Part shown: piece after piece, positions 44,143-52,969 of the stretch
Position numbering within the stretch: position 1 is the stretch's first letter
How the letters are laid out: every line of letters starts with the position of its first letter
Source of the DNA: an uncultured Anaeromusa sp.
GTDB lineage: Bacteria; Bacillota; Negativicutes; Anaeromusales; Anaeromusaceae
Length of the DNA: 64,000 nt
Assembly: GCF_963676855.1 (NCBI RefSeq)
Contig: NZ_OY781460.1
Location: forward strand, 310,001-374,000
Direction of reading: 5' to 3'
The notes under the pieces: generated by a model
Told to the model about the DNA's origin: nothing
Seen by the model: the letters and a program-made list of their open reading frames with translations, nothing else
The model's database searches: none
Position numbers and translations under genes: made by a program

Positions 44143-44180
44143 AAGGGCTGTGCCGAAACTAAGTTTCAACACAGCCCCTG
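44143..44180 (-). terminator. Terminator after the 80-residue membrane protein gene
   Basis: On the minus strand GGGCTGTG, a loop of about 18 nt, CACAGCCC and a T-rich tail. Confidence 0.8.
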
Positions 44181-44197
44181 TTATGTATCTCGCTCCA

Positions 44198-44440
44198 TTA
44201 TCGTTTGGCCAAGACAATCGCCAAAAAGCTAAGTAAAAAACACCCTACCACTTCTTTGATCAAGAAATCCAAATAGCCAACAAACGGCCAGAGCCCCAGT
44301 GACTTCAATACCCATGCTACTAGATATCCTGCGCCAAAAGCGAAAAAGAACAACGCCACAATAGCCAATAAAAACAGCGGACTTCCTAATGCCATAAAGA
44401 TCTGTAAAAATACTTTCCGCGCCCCTTTTTTCTCTTCCAT
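44198..44440 (-). CDS. Small membrane protein
   Basis: 80 residues (AAGGAGG 6 nt before the ATG). Two TM segments (about 18-38 and 55-77) around KSLGLWPFVGYLDFL. Basic N-terminus. No family recognised. Alone between the tad and pga operons, but its position does not prove a link to either. Confidence 0.7.
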   Translation of the reverse strand: MEEKKGARKVFLQIFMALGSPLFLLAIVALFFFAFGAGYLVAWVLKSLGLWPFVGYLDFLIKEVVGCFLLSFLAIVLAKR

Positions 44441-44650
44441 GTCTGCCTCCTTTTCCGTACAAGTTTACTTTATCAGTTTCGGGTTGGATTCAGAAAATTC
44501 CTTCTCTCGCAATGCATTGTTTTATAAAAAGGTCCGCTAAAAGCTAAGCATTAGTCTCAAAGCCAGTGTATCGACATTTACGGATTGGTTAATACGCTAC
44601 AGAAATTATACCGACTCCGCAAATAGAGCATTAACTTAACTGCATCAAAA
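44441..44650. other. Spacer between the small membrane gene and pgaD
   Basis: About 210 bp of AT-rich sequence upstream of the small membrane protein gene; its promoter should be here. No other feature seen. Confidence 0.4.
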
Positions 44651-44693
44651 AACGAGTTAGAGTTACTCATTTTTTCGTAACTCTAACTCGTTT
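44651..44693 (-). terminator. Terminator of the pga operon
   Basis: ACGAGTTAGAGTTAC, a 10-nt loop, and its perfect complement, with T-runs on both strands; about 55 bp after the pgaD stop. Confidence 0.92.
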
Positions 44694-44748
44694 AAAGCAG
44701 CTTTCGAAATACCACTTTCCTCAAAGCCTTCTTACGCCGCTTTTTTTA

Positions 44749-45234
44749 TTACTCCTTCTTTTCCGCTTCCAACGACATGCAAAATTTTTCATCATCGCAC
44801 AGAATCCGCTTGCCATCTTCTATATAAAATACGCCGATACGCAAACTTTGTGCATGAACCACGATTTCCTCTGAAATTTGCAGCATTTTCGCCACTTCAG
44901 CAGGTCCTACCGTTGACGGAAACTGCCGTCGCGTGCGTTTGCCGAAAACACGCAAATTATATTGCTGCCAAATCAGCATGATCAGAAACGCCGCCAGCGC
45001 CACCCAGCCTACCGTGAACAGCATCCCCCATGATTTCTTGATATAGGTATCTGCCAAAATCTGCTCTTGCACATAAAAGCCGGAGCCAACCCATAACGCC
45101 AGCGTAAGCACTGCCAAAATCATTATTAAAAGAACTGTCAGTACAAACTTCAGCATTCCTTCTAACGTCCGCTGCCCTCGAGGCTCCATTTGAGGCACAA
45201 AGATGATAGGAAGCTCATTTTTGTTGCGCATCAC
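44749..45234 (-). CDS. pgaD: PgaD-like PNAG synthesis accessory protein
   Basis: 161 residues with two TM segments (about 25-52 and 70-92) and a cytoplasmic C-terminus ending in a Glu/Lys stretch. In the family PgaD supports the PgaC synthase and, in Enterobacteria, takes part in c-di-GMP sensing. Overlaps pgaC by 20 nt, so translation is coupled. Confidence 0.85.
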   Translation of the reverse strand: MMRNKNELPIIFVPQMEPRGQRTLEGMLKFVLTVLLIMILAVLTLALWVGSGFYVQEQILADTYIKKSWGMLFTVGWVALAAFLIMLIWQQYNLRVFGKRTRRQFPSTVGPAEVAKMLQISEEIVVHAQSLRIGVFYIEDGKRILCDDEKFCMSLEAEKKE

Positions 45235-46480
45235 GCGTCACCGCCCTTAGGCCACGATCCGGGCTAGCCCAGATCGCCGCTTTGCCAAATTTTTTGGTCA
45301 GCCCCCGGGGCGTAGCCACCAGCACCGTCATGGCATTGAATATCCAATAGACAACCGGATACCAAATGACCCAAAAATACGTAAGCCATAGGCGTTTGTC
45401 ATATTTGTTGTCCACCAGCAAGCTGACGGCAAATTGCAGTAAGCACACCACCGCAATAATTGAGCCGTTCCACAAGGCAACCGGATTACCCAGCTGAGCA
45501 ATGAAAAACCAATCACCGCTGAGCTGACCGTACGCCCAGAAAAACATGCAAACCAGGAAGATATGCGCCCAAATAATGCTGAGTACGTAGTCGATATACA
45601 GAGGCCAAATGCGCCGCTGGCGCCAGTCGGCCCAGACATTGCGATGCCGACGGATCACTTCTACGCCGCCCTGGGCCCAGCGGCAACGCTGCCGCCATAG
45701 CCCCCAAAGCGTCTCAGGTACCAGCATCCAGCCGATGGCCTTAGTTTCATACCGCACATCCCAAAAACGCTTCTCCATCTTCCAGGTCATGTCAATGTCG
45801 TCGGTGATCATGTCGTTGCTCCACAGTCCCACGTCCAGCAACGCTTGTCGACGCCAGGCAGCGATCACGCCAGACACGGTGAGCACCTTGCCCAACACCC
45901 TCTGGGTCCGTTTGATCAACCCAATAACGCTGGCGTATTCCGCCGTCTGAATCTGCGCCAGAAGGGTCGTACGATTACGTACTCGCGGATTGCCAGTAAG
46001 AGCCCCCACACGTGGAAAGTTGATAAAGTGCCAAGCCATCCAATGCAGCGCCCGCGCATCCAGCATGCAATCTGCATCTACCGTCACAATGATTTCGCCC
46101 TTGCTCATCAGAAAGCCGTAATTAAGGGCGGCAGCTTTTCCTTGGTTGACGGTTAAATTAAGCAGGCGCATTTGGGGGTACTCCGTTACCAACTGCCGCA
46201 GAATGTTTTCAGTTTCATCCGTGCTGGCATCATTGATAACGATTATTTCGTAATTCGGATAGGAACTGTCCATCACCGCCTCAACGGTTTCACGGATGTT
46301 GAGAGCTTCATTGCGCGCAGGAATCAGAACCGAAATGAGAGGATGCGCCGTCAGCGCCGGGTACTCCGGCTGGTTGCGCTCATAGCGAAAATGATAATAG
46401 ATGCCCCCGATCATCCAGATAAGACTCATGATGATGGGATAGTAGAAAATATAGGCGCCAAATATTTCAAGTATCGTCAT
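45215..46480 (-). CDS. pgaC: PgaC poly-beta-1,6-N-acetylglucosamine synthase
   Basis: 421 residues. Glycosyltransferase family 2 core: VLIPARNEALNIRETVEAV, VINDASTDET, TVDADCMLDARALHW, and the processivity motif RRCRWAQGG (QxxRW type), with TM segments at the N-terminus (about 5-25) and three at the C-terminus. Builds PNAG from UDP-GlcNAc and moves it across the inner membrane with PgaD. It begins 4 nt inside pgaB. Confidence 0.95.
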   Translation of the reverse strand: MTILEIFGAYIFYYPIIMSLIWMIGGIYYHFRYERNQPEYPALTAHPLISVLIPARNEALNIRETVEAVMDSSYPNYEIIVINDASTDETENILRQLVTEYPQMRLLNLTVNQGKAAALNYGFLMSKGEIIVTVDADCMLDARALHWMAWHFINFPRVGALTGNPRVRNRTTLLAQIQTAEYASVIGLIKRTQRVLGKVLTVSGVIAAWRRQALLDVGLWSNDMITDDIDMTWKMEKRFWDVRYETKAIGWMLVPETLWGLWRQRCRWAQGGVEVIRRHRNVWADWRQRRIWPLYIDYVLSIIWAHIFLVCMFFWAYGQLSGDWFFIAQLGNPVALWNGSIIAVVCLLQFAVSLLVDNKYDKRLWLTYFWVIWYPVVYWIFNAMTVLVATPRGLTKKFGKAAIWASPDRGLRAVTRDAQQK

Positions 46481-48405
46481 GGCTGATCAAGCACCTCCCG
46501 TTCCTCACCTTCTACCAGAACGGCCTGCGGGTCAAAAAAACCTTCCGGGTAGTAGCCGAGATGCCTCGCGCCGCCGGCACGCAACACCGCCACTTCCCGT
46601 TTTTGCTCCTGACGAGTCAACCAGCGTTTGCCAGCCCAGTCGTAGGTTTGCAGTTTAAAAAGAACTTTAAGGTTGCTTTGAGGCTGCTGCAGTGCCGCCG
46701 ACGTCAGTTTACGCAGCCACCCTTCAGGATTTTTCCCTTGCTTTTCCATAAACGGATACGCCATGAGCACCGTATAGTCGTACTGTTGTAGATAATGCGC
46801 GTAATTTTGGCCAAACCATTCTTCTGCTTGTGGATTTAGCACCGGTTCAGCGTAAATATTACGCAGAGTAAGAATTTCCGACCGGTTCTTGCGCACTTCA
46901 GCGATGACCTCATCCGCCACCGTCTCCAGTGTTTTCGTCTTCCAGGCACTCCACTCGGCCATACGCGCCGCATCTTTGCGAACATCCGGAGTCAACATTC
47001 TACCGAATTCACGTTGATAGGCAGCCTGCGCCGCCGGCGAAAAGTCCTCGAAATCATTTAAATACAGATCATCCTGCAACAAAATACCGTCAATGCGCGA
47101 CTGCGCTGACAAATCGTTAGCCAAGGCGCGGATATGCTCCCGCACTCGAGGGCTAAAAGGAGTGGCTCGCTGATACCAGCCTGCCTTATTCACCTCACTG
47201 GCCGTCACAGCATCCTCTGGATGATCTTTGAGCAACCACTGCCCTCCCAAAGTCGGAAACCAGGCAAAAACGCGGAATCCAGAATCTATCAAGCGCATCG
47301 CCACATGCCCGAATACATCTGCCTCCACTGGTGCATGGGATGTAGCAAAATATACTTTTTCCAGTTTGCCATCACCATTAGGGTCGGCAAACGTCTGAAG
47401 TGCCACGCTATTAGCTCCGGACGCGTTCAGACGTTCGATGAGCTGCCGCAGGTTTTCCTCCATTTGCCGAGCATCTTTGTCATAGAGCTGATCCAGATCT
47501 ACCTGCGCCATGCGCAGCGGCCGCGTCCGCCAATCACGCATGCCTGTTTGAATAAATTTTCCGAGTGAAGCCGCATCCGGATTACCGTAAACAATGCCGC
47601 GCTTCCCTTGCGTCAATGCAGTTTCTCCCATTTGATTTCGTCCGCCACCCAGGCCCAAAGCCACGCTGAAGCCAGCCGCCTGCGCCACTTCCAACGCCTG
47701 TGCACTGTAACCGCCATAAGGCCAAACCATCACCCTCGCTTGGTGTCCCAATTCGCGATTCAAAACCTTTTGGGCCGTATCAAAATCATACCGCAAGCGG
47801 TTTCGGTACGCCTCTTCGCTCTCATAGTTCTTGCCATCAAAAAGCCTGTTTTCTGCAACAATAGCTCCGTCTCCTTGCGGATTGGCGATGCCCCAGCGAT
47901 GCAGATCATAAGAATGAGACGCAACTTCTACATAGCCGCTATCCTGCATTTCCTTGAGCTGCTGCCAAGTAACCAGCTTACCTACCTCCCCGGGTGCCCG
48001 GACGTCAAGCCAGCCCACCACCACGGAAAGTACTGCAGTATAGTTATAGCGTTTCAACAGAGGATACACTTTTTCATAAAAGGAGCTATACGCATCGTCA
48101 AAGGTCAGCAGTACCGCCTTGGGCGGCGCTGGCCGTTCACCCTTAGCAAATGCGAGATAGTCCTCTACCTAAATTACCGTATAGCCGTTGTCTTGCAGAT
48201 ACTTGAAATGACTTTCCAGGTTGCTCTCCGTCACTGTCCAAGGATTCGTACCTACTCCAGGCTGATTAGGACTTCCCACATCGTGATAACAAAGGATGGA
48301 TACGGTCCCTTCGGCCGCCGCGCATTCAGGAAGCCAACCGCCCCATACAACTGCCGTCAACAGCAACGCGCACAACCAAATCAAGCTACGTTCCTTGCAC
48401 CTCAT
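46477..48405 (-). pseudogene. pgaB: pgaB (PNAG deacetylase/hydrolase) interrupted by an amber codon
   Basis: Full frame of 642 codons from the ATG at 48405 (GAGGAGG 7 nt upstream), normal for PgaB. TAG at 48169-48171 replaces codon 79 (a C-to-T change from CAG Gln is the simplest origin); downstream codons remain in frame with no other stop. Before it: signal peptide and SILCYHDVG. After it: the catalytic VLLTFDDAYSSF, then NPEGWLRK-type C-terminal glycoside hydrolase-like domain with VALQTFADPNGDG, GILLQDDLYLND and VLMAYPFMEK. As read, the deacetylase would be truncated; a second product could start at GTG 48069 but would lack the signal and the deacetylase Asp pair. Confidence 0.88.
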
Positions 48406-48417
48406 GCCAAAACCTCC

Positions 48418-50715
48418 TCACCACAGCACATTGTAACGAATGTCAAACTGCCGATAGCTGAAAATAGAGTCCCGAACATTACCAGCTCGGTTGGAACGCA
48501 AGCCATACTCAAAACCAATAACCAGAGAGTGCTGAGCGGAAAAATCATGACCGTATTCCAATCGAAAATAGGGTGCAAAATCGGTCGGATCCGGCTTATC
48601 ATAGCCCCAGCCCAATGCTGAGGTCAGCGCCCAATATCCCTTGGGAATTTCCCAACGTTGAAAAAACCCGCCGCCATACCCTACTCGGGCTGCTGGCGAT
48701 TCATATAGATCCGATTCAAAATTGTACCGAGAACGATTGAAGAACAGGAACCAACTAAGCGTTTTCTTGTCAGTAGCGTAAACATTATGAGTATAGTCCG
48801 CCGTGAGCGAGCTATACCGATTGCTATCCGTATAGCCACTCCATTCGTAGCCTAGCGTGTAGGTGTCTCTAGGACCTACACGATGCGTCATCGATACGGA
48901 ACGGAACGAATCCCCCATCGCTCCATTGCGCCAGGCCTGCGCATCCATCAATGGCCGCCGCCCCATCGCAAAGGTCATATACGTATAGTCTCGAAAATAG
49001 AGGGTGTTTTCCCAACGAAGCCCATTCATGCGATTGCCTTCACCAGTAAAACTAGACCCCCACAAGCGTGTCGACCACCAACGATCTCGATACCCTAAGC
49101 CAATGCTCTGCGTATTAATTCGACTAACATCAACATCGTCGGCAACCCTTTCAAACCCGGTGGCCCAAAGGACATCCCAATTGCTCCCTCCTAATGAGTG
49201 CGAGCCCGAATGTTCCCATATACGCCTGTCATTTCCTTTATAATCGGAGAAAGAGGTAAAGCCGGTAGTAGCTTCGCCAATCTTGCGCGTATCGTACACA
49301 CGCACCGCTTCGGCTGTCAAAGCATGCCGAGAATGCCGCTCCTGCAGCTGCACCAACGCTTTTTGCGCCGATTGGTAGTCTCCAGCAGCCACTGCCGCCT
49401 TCACTTCCCCTGACAATCCGTACAACTCGCCTTCCGGCAAAGATGCCAACCGTCGAAAAACCCCGTAGGCTTCGCGCGGCATCTCCGTCCGAGACAGGTT
49501 GTTTCCATATTCACGATAATGACTGGCCTTGTTCGGTTCCAGTTCTAAGAGCAATTCATACAAGGCCTTACCTGCAGCATAACGCCCTTCGATGAAAAAG
49601 CTGTTAGCGTCAATCGCGATCACTCGTGAAACTGCCGCCGCATCCAGCGCATAGGTCTTGCGGTACAACGCCACTCCTTCGCTGACACGCCCTCTGGCCG
49701 TCAAGCCATAGGCCTGCCCCAGGTATGCGGCTACCCGTGTGGGCTCCCGTTTCAGAAGCACCGCATATACCGCGTCAGCCTTTTCGTACTGATCCAGACG
49801 CAGATATGAATCTCCCAAAGCCTGTAGTCCATAAGTAGGCACGTCACCTAGATCCGGCCATAAGCGCGTCGCTTCGACAATAGCTTGTTTATAGTCGCCT
49901 CGCAAACGCAGCGCCAGAATATAATCGCATTCCATTCGCTTGTTTCCTTTGCCGCCGCTCATATATGGCTGCAACAGCAAAATAGCTTGCTGCAATTCGT
50001 CGGTACGTATTAAAACAGCTGCCCGTTCTGCATCAAAATCACGTCGTTTTTCACTATCGCTTTCACTCGCCATTAATTCCAAGGCTTTGCGATAATCCGT
50101 TTGAGATTGCAAAAAGTCCTTGCGGTACAAGGCCATATTAGACCGGCTCAGATACACCGCACCATTATCCGGGGTTTCTTTCAACAGCGAGACATAGATC
50201 GCCTGACCGGTTGTAACATCGCCTGACCGCATAGCGGCTTCCGCCAACTGCAGCCGTGAAGGCAACTCACCCTTTGCCACAGCCAAGGTATAGTAACGCT
50301 GTGACTTTTCAAATTCTTCCAATTGGTAGTAAGCACCGCCCAACGAACGCAGCACAAAGCCAGGAACTGCGTCTTCTTTGCCGCCGTACCGCTGCTGGAA
50401 GAGCTCAATCGTTGCTTTGTTATTGCCCGCCCATTGCAGCACCGTCAAATAATCATACCAAATAGCATCGCCTGATTCTGGATGCTGGCTGAGTTCTTGG
50501 AGCAACACCAGGGCCTCGTTCATTTTCCCTGCCCGCGAAAGTTCAATCGCTCGTTGGTGCGATTCTTCCAGACTTCCCTGGAGAGTCTGATGCTGCACCA
50601 ATATCTTAGCAGCGGCTGCGTCAGCCGCCGTTCCTGGCGCAGCCGCTTCCCCGTTCGCTATAATAGGCAGCATAGCCAGTACAACCAAGCCGGATGTAAC
50701 CGTCTTTTTGAACAT
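48418..50715 (-). CDS. pgaA: PgaA outer-membrane PNAG porin
   Basis: 765 residues from the ATG at 50715 (GGGGGGAGA site). Signal peptide, then about 13 TPR-like units (for example EALVLLQELSQHPESGDAIWYDYLTVLQW) to about residue 500, then a beta-barrel of alternating Tyr/Trp/Gly strands (FTSFSDYKGNDRRIWEH, GLGYRDRWWSTRLWG, FRLEYGHDF) ending with an aromatic residue. The TPRs bind the polymer in the periplasm and the barrel exports it. First gene of pgaABCD. Presence of this protein is strong evidence for a diderm. Confidence 0.9.
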   Translation of the reverse strand: MFKKTVTSGLVVLAMLPIIANGEAAAPGTAADAAAAKILVQHQTLQGSLEESHQRAIELSRAGKMNEALVLLQELSQHPESGDAIWYDYLTVLQWAGNNKATIELFQQRYGGKEDAVPGFVLRSLGGAYYQLEEFEKSQRYYTLAVAKGELPSRLQLAEAAMRSGDVTTGQAIYVSLLKETPDNGAVYLSRSNMALYRKDFLQSQTDYRKALELMASESDSEKRRDFDAERAAVLIRTDELQQAILLLQPYMSGGKGNKRMECDYILALRLRGDYKQAIVEATRLWPDLGDVPTYGLQALGDSYLRLDQYEKADAVYAVLLKREPTRVAAYLGQAYGLTARGRVSEGVALYRKTYALDAAAVSRVIAIDANSFFIEGRYAAGKALYELLLELEPNKASHYREYGNNLSRTEMPREAYGVFRRLASLPEGELYGLSGEVKAAVAAGDYQSAQKALVQLQERHSRHALTAEAVRVYDTRKIGEATTGFTSFSDYKGNDRRIWEHSGSHSLGGSNWDVLWATGFERVADDVDVSRINTQSIGLGYRDRWWSTRLWGSSFTGEGNRMNGLRWENTLYFRDYTYMTFAMGRRPLMDAQAWRNGAMGDSFRSVSMTHRVGPRDTYTLGYEWSGYTDSNRYSSLTADYTHNVYATDKKTLSWFLFFNRSRYNFESDLYESPAARVGYGGGFFQRWEIPKGYWALTSALGWGYDKPDPTDFAPYFRLEYGHDFSAQHSLVIGFEYGLRSNRAGNVRDSIFSYRQFDIRYNVLW

Positions 50716-50804
50716 GCTCTCCCCCCTGACTTTGCTTTCTTTGTTAAGTGTCATCACCGTTTTGTCTCGCACAATTACATAACTATCCTTACTATGCTTA
50801 TATA

Positions 50805-50820
50805 GCAAGGCGCATCTTTT
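50805..50820. repeat. Direct repeat copy 1, near pgaA
   Basis: GCAAGGCGCATCTTTT, identical to 50951-50966. A shortened form, AGATGCGCTTTT, occurs before the tad operon at 43806-43817. Confidence 0.8.
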
Positions 50821-50950
50821 TATTTCTCGACTTTGTTTCTATTTCCCTGCCAAATGCTGTAAGTTTTTAATAAATTAACAGATTTTTCTTTCTTTTTTTT
50901 AAAATCCCTAGTCTATTTTGCATATATTTATCGCCTTTGGGACACAGTTC

Positions 50951-50966
50951 GCAAGGCGCATCTTTT
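50951..50966. repeat. Direct repeat copy 2, near the secreted protein gene
   Basis: Second exact copy of the 16-mer, about 67 bp before the plus-strand start codon. Confidence 0.8.
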
Positions 50967-51033
50967 GTGTTATCATAAAAAGTAGATAAATGCCTTCATA
51001 ATATTGGGCATTAAAGGAGAGGAGTGTTGGTTC

Positions 51034-51558
51034 ATGTCCTTTGTACGTTTCACATTACTTTTGTGCTGCCTTTGCTTCGGTTTTACCGCCACGGCGGGAG
51101 CTGCTCCCGCACCAGACGAAGAGTCCCTAGACGCCATTTTAGCCAGTTCGTTGGCCAAAGTTTTCGGCGTTTCCGTCGACACCTCCCGCATCAGCGATTT
51201 GCGGGAAAACCGCAACTATGGACGCGGTGAAATCGCCTTGGCCTACAGCCTGGCGGACCGCAGCCGCAAGCCAGTAAGTGAAGTATTTACGCTCCGTGAA
51301 AAACCGCTGGGTTGGGGTAAGGTCGCCCAAGAGTTGGGCTTGTCGGTAGGAGATGTCCGCAAAAAATGCGACAAAGTATTTAAAGACGGCAAAATGGACA
51401 AGGAAAAAACCGATTTGGAACAATTACTGGAAGATGAAAAACACAATCCACCGGTCAAAGGACGCAATGCGCCCGGCGCCGACAAGCACCAAGTACATGT
51501 ACAACCAAACGACAACAGCAACGATAAAAACACTGGCAACGGCAAAGGCAAAAACTGA
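51034..51558 (+). CDS. Secreted hypothetical protein
   Basis: 174 residues from the ATG at 51034 (AGGAG 9 nt upstream). Signal peptide 1-22 (FVRFTLLLCCLCFGFTATAGA). A helical middle region with YGRGEIALAYSLADRSRKPVSEVFTL looks like a repeated sensor-type helix pattern, then a hydrophilic Asn/Lys-rich tail (NDNSNDKNTGNGKGKN). No family recognised. Divergent from pgaA and sharing its repeated upstream motif. Confidence 0.75.
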   Translation: MSFVRFTLLLCCLCFGFTATAGAAPAPDEESLDAILASSLAKVFGVSVDTSRISDLRENRNYGRGEIALAYSLADRSRKPVSEVFTLREKPLGWGKVAQELGLSVGDVRKKCDKVFKDGKMDKEKTDLEQLLEDEKHNPPVKGRNAPGADKHQVHVQPNDNSNDKNTGNGKGKN

Positions 51559-51584
51559 TTAGCCGCTGCTACAAGGAGCTAGCT

Positions 51585-52007
51585 ATGTTAGAATCCTTTT
51601 TTACGCATATCTATGAAACCAATTCATTCGTCAAACTGTTAGGCATGAAATTTGTCTCCATTGAACCAGGCAAGGCCGTGCTTTCCATGCCGATCAAAGA
51701 AGACATTCATACAAATATCCACAAGACTGTTCACGGCGGCGCCTTCGCTGCTTTAATCGACACTGCCATGGGTTCAGCCTGCTTTAGCATGCGACGCAAG
51801 GTCGTTACCACCGATCTAAGTCTTTCTTTCATTCGGAACGTCCCCAGCGGCGAAGAAGTTACCGCCAAGGCCACGGTAATTCATGCTGGCCGCAGCACCA
51901 TGGTAGTCGATGGCGAGCTGTATGACGAAAGAGGCAAACTGGTCATGAAGGGCAAGGGTACGTTTTTCGTCCTCGGCGACGTAGAATGGCTGCCTGCGGA
52001 AGAATAA
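51585..52007 (+). CDS. PaaI-type hotdog acyl-CoA thioesterase
   Basis: 140 residues, 26 bp after the secreted protein gene (AAGGAG upstream). Hotdog-fold signatures: VHGGAFAALIDTAMGSACFS with the catalytic region, then TTDLSLSFIRNVPSGEEVTAKATVIHAGRSTMVVDGELYDERGKLV. Hydrolyses acyl-CoA thioesters, substrate not readable from the sequence. Cytoplasmic. Confidence 0.9.
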   Translation: MLESFFTHIYETNSFVKLLGMKFVSIEPGKAVLSMPIKEDIHTNIHKTVHGGAFAALIDTAMGSACFSMRRKVVTTDLSLSFIRNVPSGEEVTAKATVIHAGRSTMVVDGELYDERGKLVMKGKGTFFVLGDVEWLPAEE

Positions 52008-52032
52008 TTTTTCTTCCTAACACTGCCAAGCA

Positions 52033-52061
52033 TTGACAAAGGTCTTTGACGACGGTATAGT
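52033..52061 (+). promoter_or_regulatory. Promoter of the T-box transcript
   Basis: TTGACA, 17 nt, TATAGT; immediately upstream of the T-box leader. Confidence 0.85.
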
Positions 52062-52067
52062 AGTAAA

Positions 52068-52357
52068 CAAATCCATAATACAATCATCCATGACCAGGAA
52101 GAGTACACTTACTCAAGAGGGTTTCAGAGAGCCGGCGTTGGTGAGAGTCCGGTACTGCTCGAGATGTGGAATGGACCTGGAAGATGCAGCCCGAGCCGCT
52201 TGCGGGGTAGGCGCTGCCGGAATCTTTCGCCGTTATCCGAAAGCAGGTATCGCTACATAGCCGTACCTTGTCAAGCCGGGCTGTTTTGCAGCCAATTAGG
52301 GTGGCACCGCGGGTTAACCCCTCGTCCCTATCGTTTACGATAGACGAGGGGTTTTTT
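52068..52357 (+). promoter_or_regulatory. T-box riboswitch (tryptophan specifier)
   Basis: The conserved T-box core AGGGTGGCACCGCGG is at 52298-52312. Stem I signature GGTGAGAGTCCGG lies near 52139-52152. The specifier codon is TGG at 52172-52174, inside GGAATGGACC, the usual flanks of the specifier loop. The terminator (52318-52357) has a 9-bp stem CCCCTCGTC/GACGAGGGG and six T, and overlaps the antiterminator. Uncharged tRNA-Trp would stabilise antitermination and switch on the downstream transporter. Confidence 0.9.
52318..52357 (+). terminator. T-box attenuator terminator
   Basis: CCCCTCGTC with complement GACGAGGGG, an inner small stem ATCG/CGAT, then TTTTTT. Confidence 0.9.
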
Positions 52358-52389
52358 GTATGCTCAGAAAGAACAAGGAGGAGTTTCAC

Positions 52390-52962
52390 ATGAAACAACA
52401 AGCACAAGTTCAAACGCAGGAGACCGTTACTTTTGAAGCCAACCAAGGCGGACGCTTCCGCTGGGTAGCAGTTACGGCTCTGCTTTTAGCCATTGGCGCT
52501 ATTTTACATTTAGTCACGCCGAACATCGCCGGCCTGACCCTTAACTGGATGATTGCCATGTACTGCCTGGCCATCAACCTAGTCCGCCCGTCTTTAGGAC
52601 AAGTCATCGGCATCGGCCTGGTGGCAGGAGCGCTGAACGTGCCTACTTCTAAATCCGCTATTCCCTACGCCAACCTGATCAGTGAACCAATCGGCGCTCT
52701 TACATGCGCGCTCTTCCTGCCGCTTTTATCGCGCCTGAGCATCGGCGGCCTACCGTTGGCGCCCGGACTTACCGGTTTTTTCAGCACTGTTGCCAGCGGC
52801 TTTACCTTTGTGACGCTGTTAAAAGTCATTCTTTCCATTCCTAACGAAGTATATCTGTACGGTATGCTGCCGGTTGTACTGGCCGTCGGTGCTGCCAACG
52901 GCGTCATCACCCAGCTTTTGTATCTGCCGGCGCGCAAATTGCTGAACCGCCAGGAGGACTGA
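52390..52962 (+). CDS. ECF transporter S component, probably for tryptophan
   Basis: 190 residues from the ATG at 52390 (AAGGAGGAG 7 nt upstream). Five to six TM segments; a hydrophilic N-terminus of about 23 residues, then WVAVTALLLAIGAILHLVTPNIAGLTLNWMIAMYCLAINLVRPSLGQ. Resembles TrpP-type tryptophan transport proteins of Firmicutes. The Trp T-box in front and the EcfA1-A2-T module behind support tryptophan (or an indole precursor) uptake. The ligand is inferred from the leader and not from the binding residues. Confidence 0.85.
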   Translation: MKQQAQVQTQETVTFEANQGGRFRWVAVTALLLAIGAILHLVTPNIAGLTLNWMIAMYCLAINLVRPSLGQVIGIGLVAGALNVPTSKSAIPYANLISEPIGALTCALFLPLLSRLSIGGLPLAPGLTGFFSTVASGFTFVTLLKVILSIPNEVYLYGMLPVVLAVGAANGVITQLLYLPARKLLNRQED

Positions 52963-52969
52963 GCGCATC

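Larger units (their letters stand above)
50716..51033. other. Divergent intergenic region with a 16-bp direct repeat
   Basis: About 320 bp between pgaA (minus) and the secreted protein gene (plus). It contains GCAAGGCGCATCTTTT twice (50805-50820 and 50951-50966), each next to a possible -10 element (TATATAAG on the minus strand; TATCAT on the plus strand). Inner part AAGGCGCATCTT is an imperfect palindrome, so an operator is likely. Confidence 0.6.
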
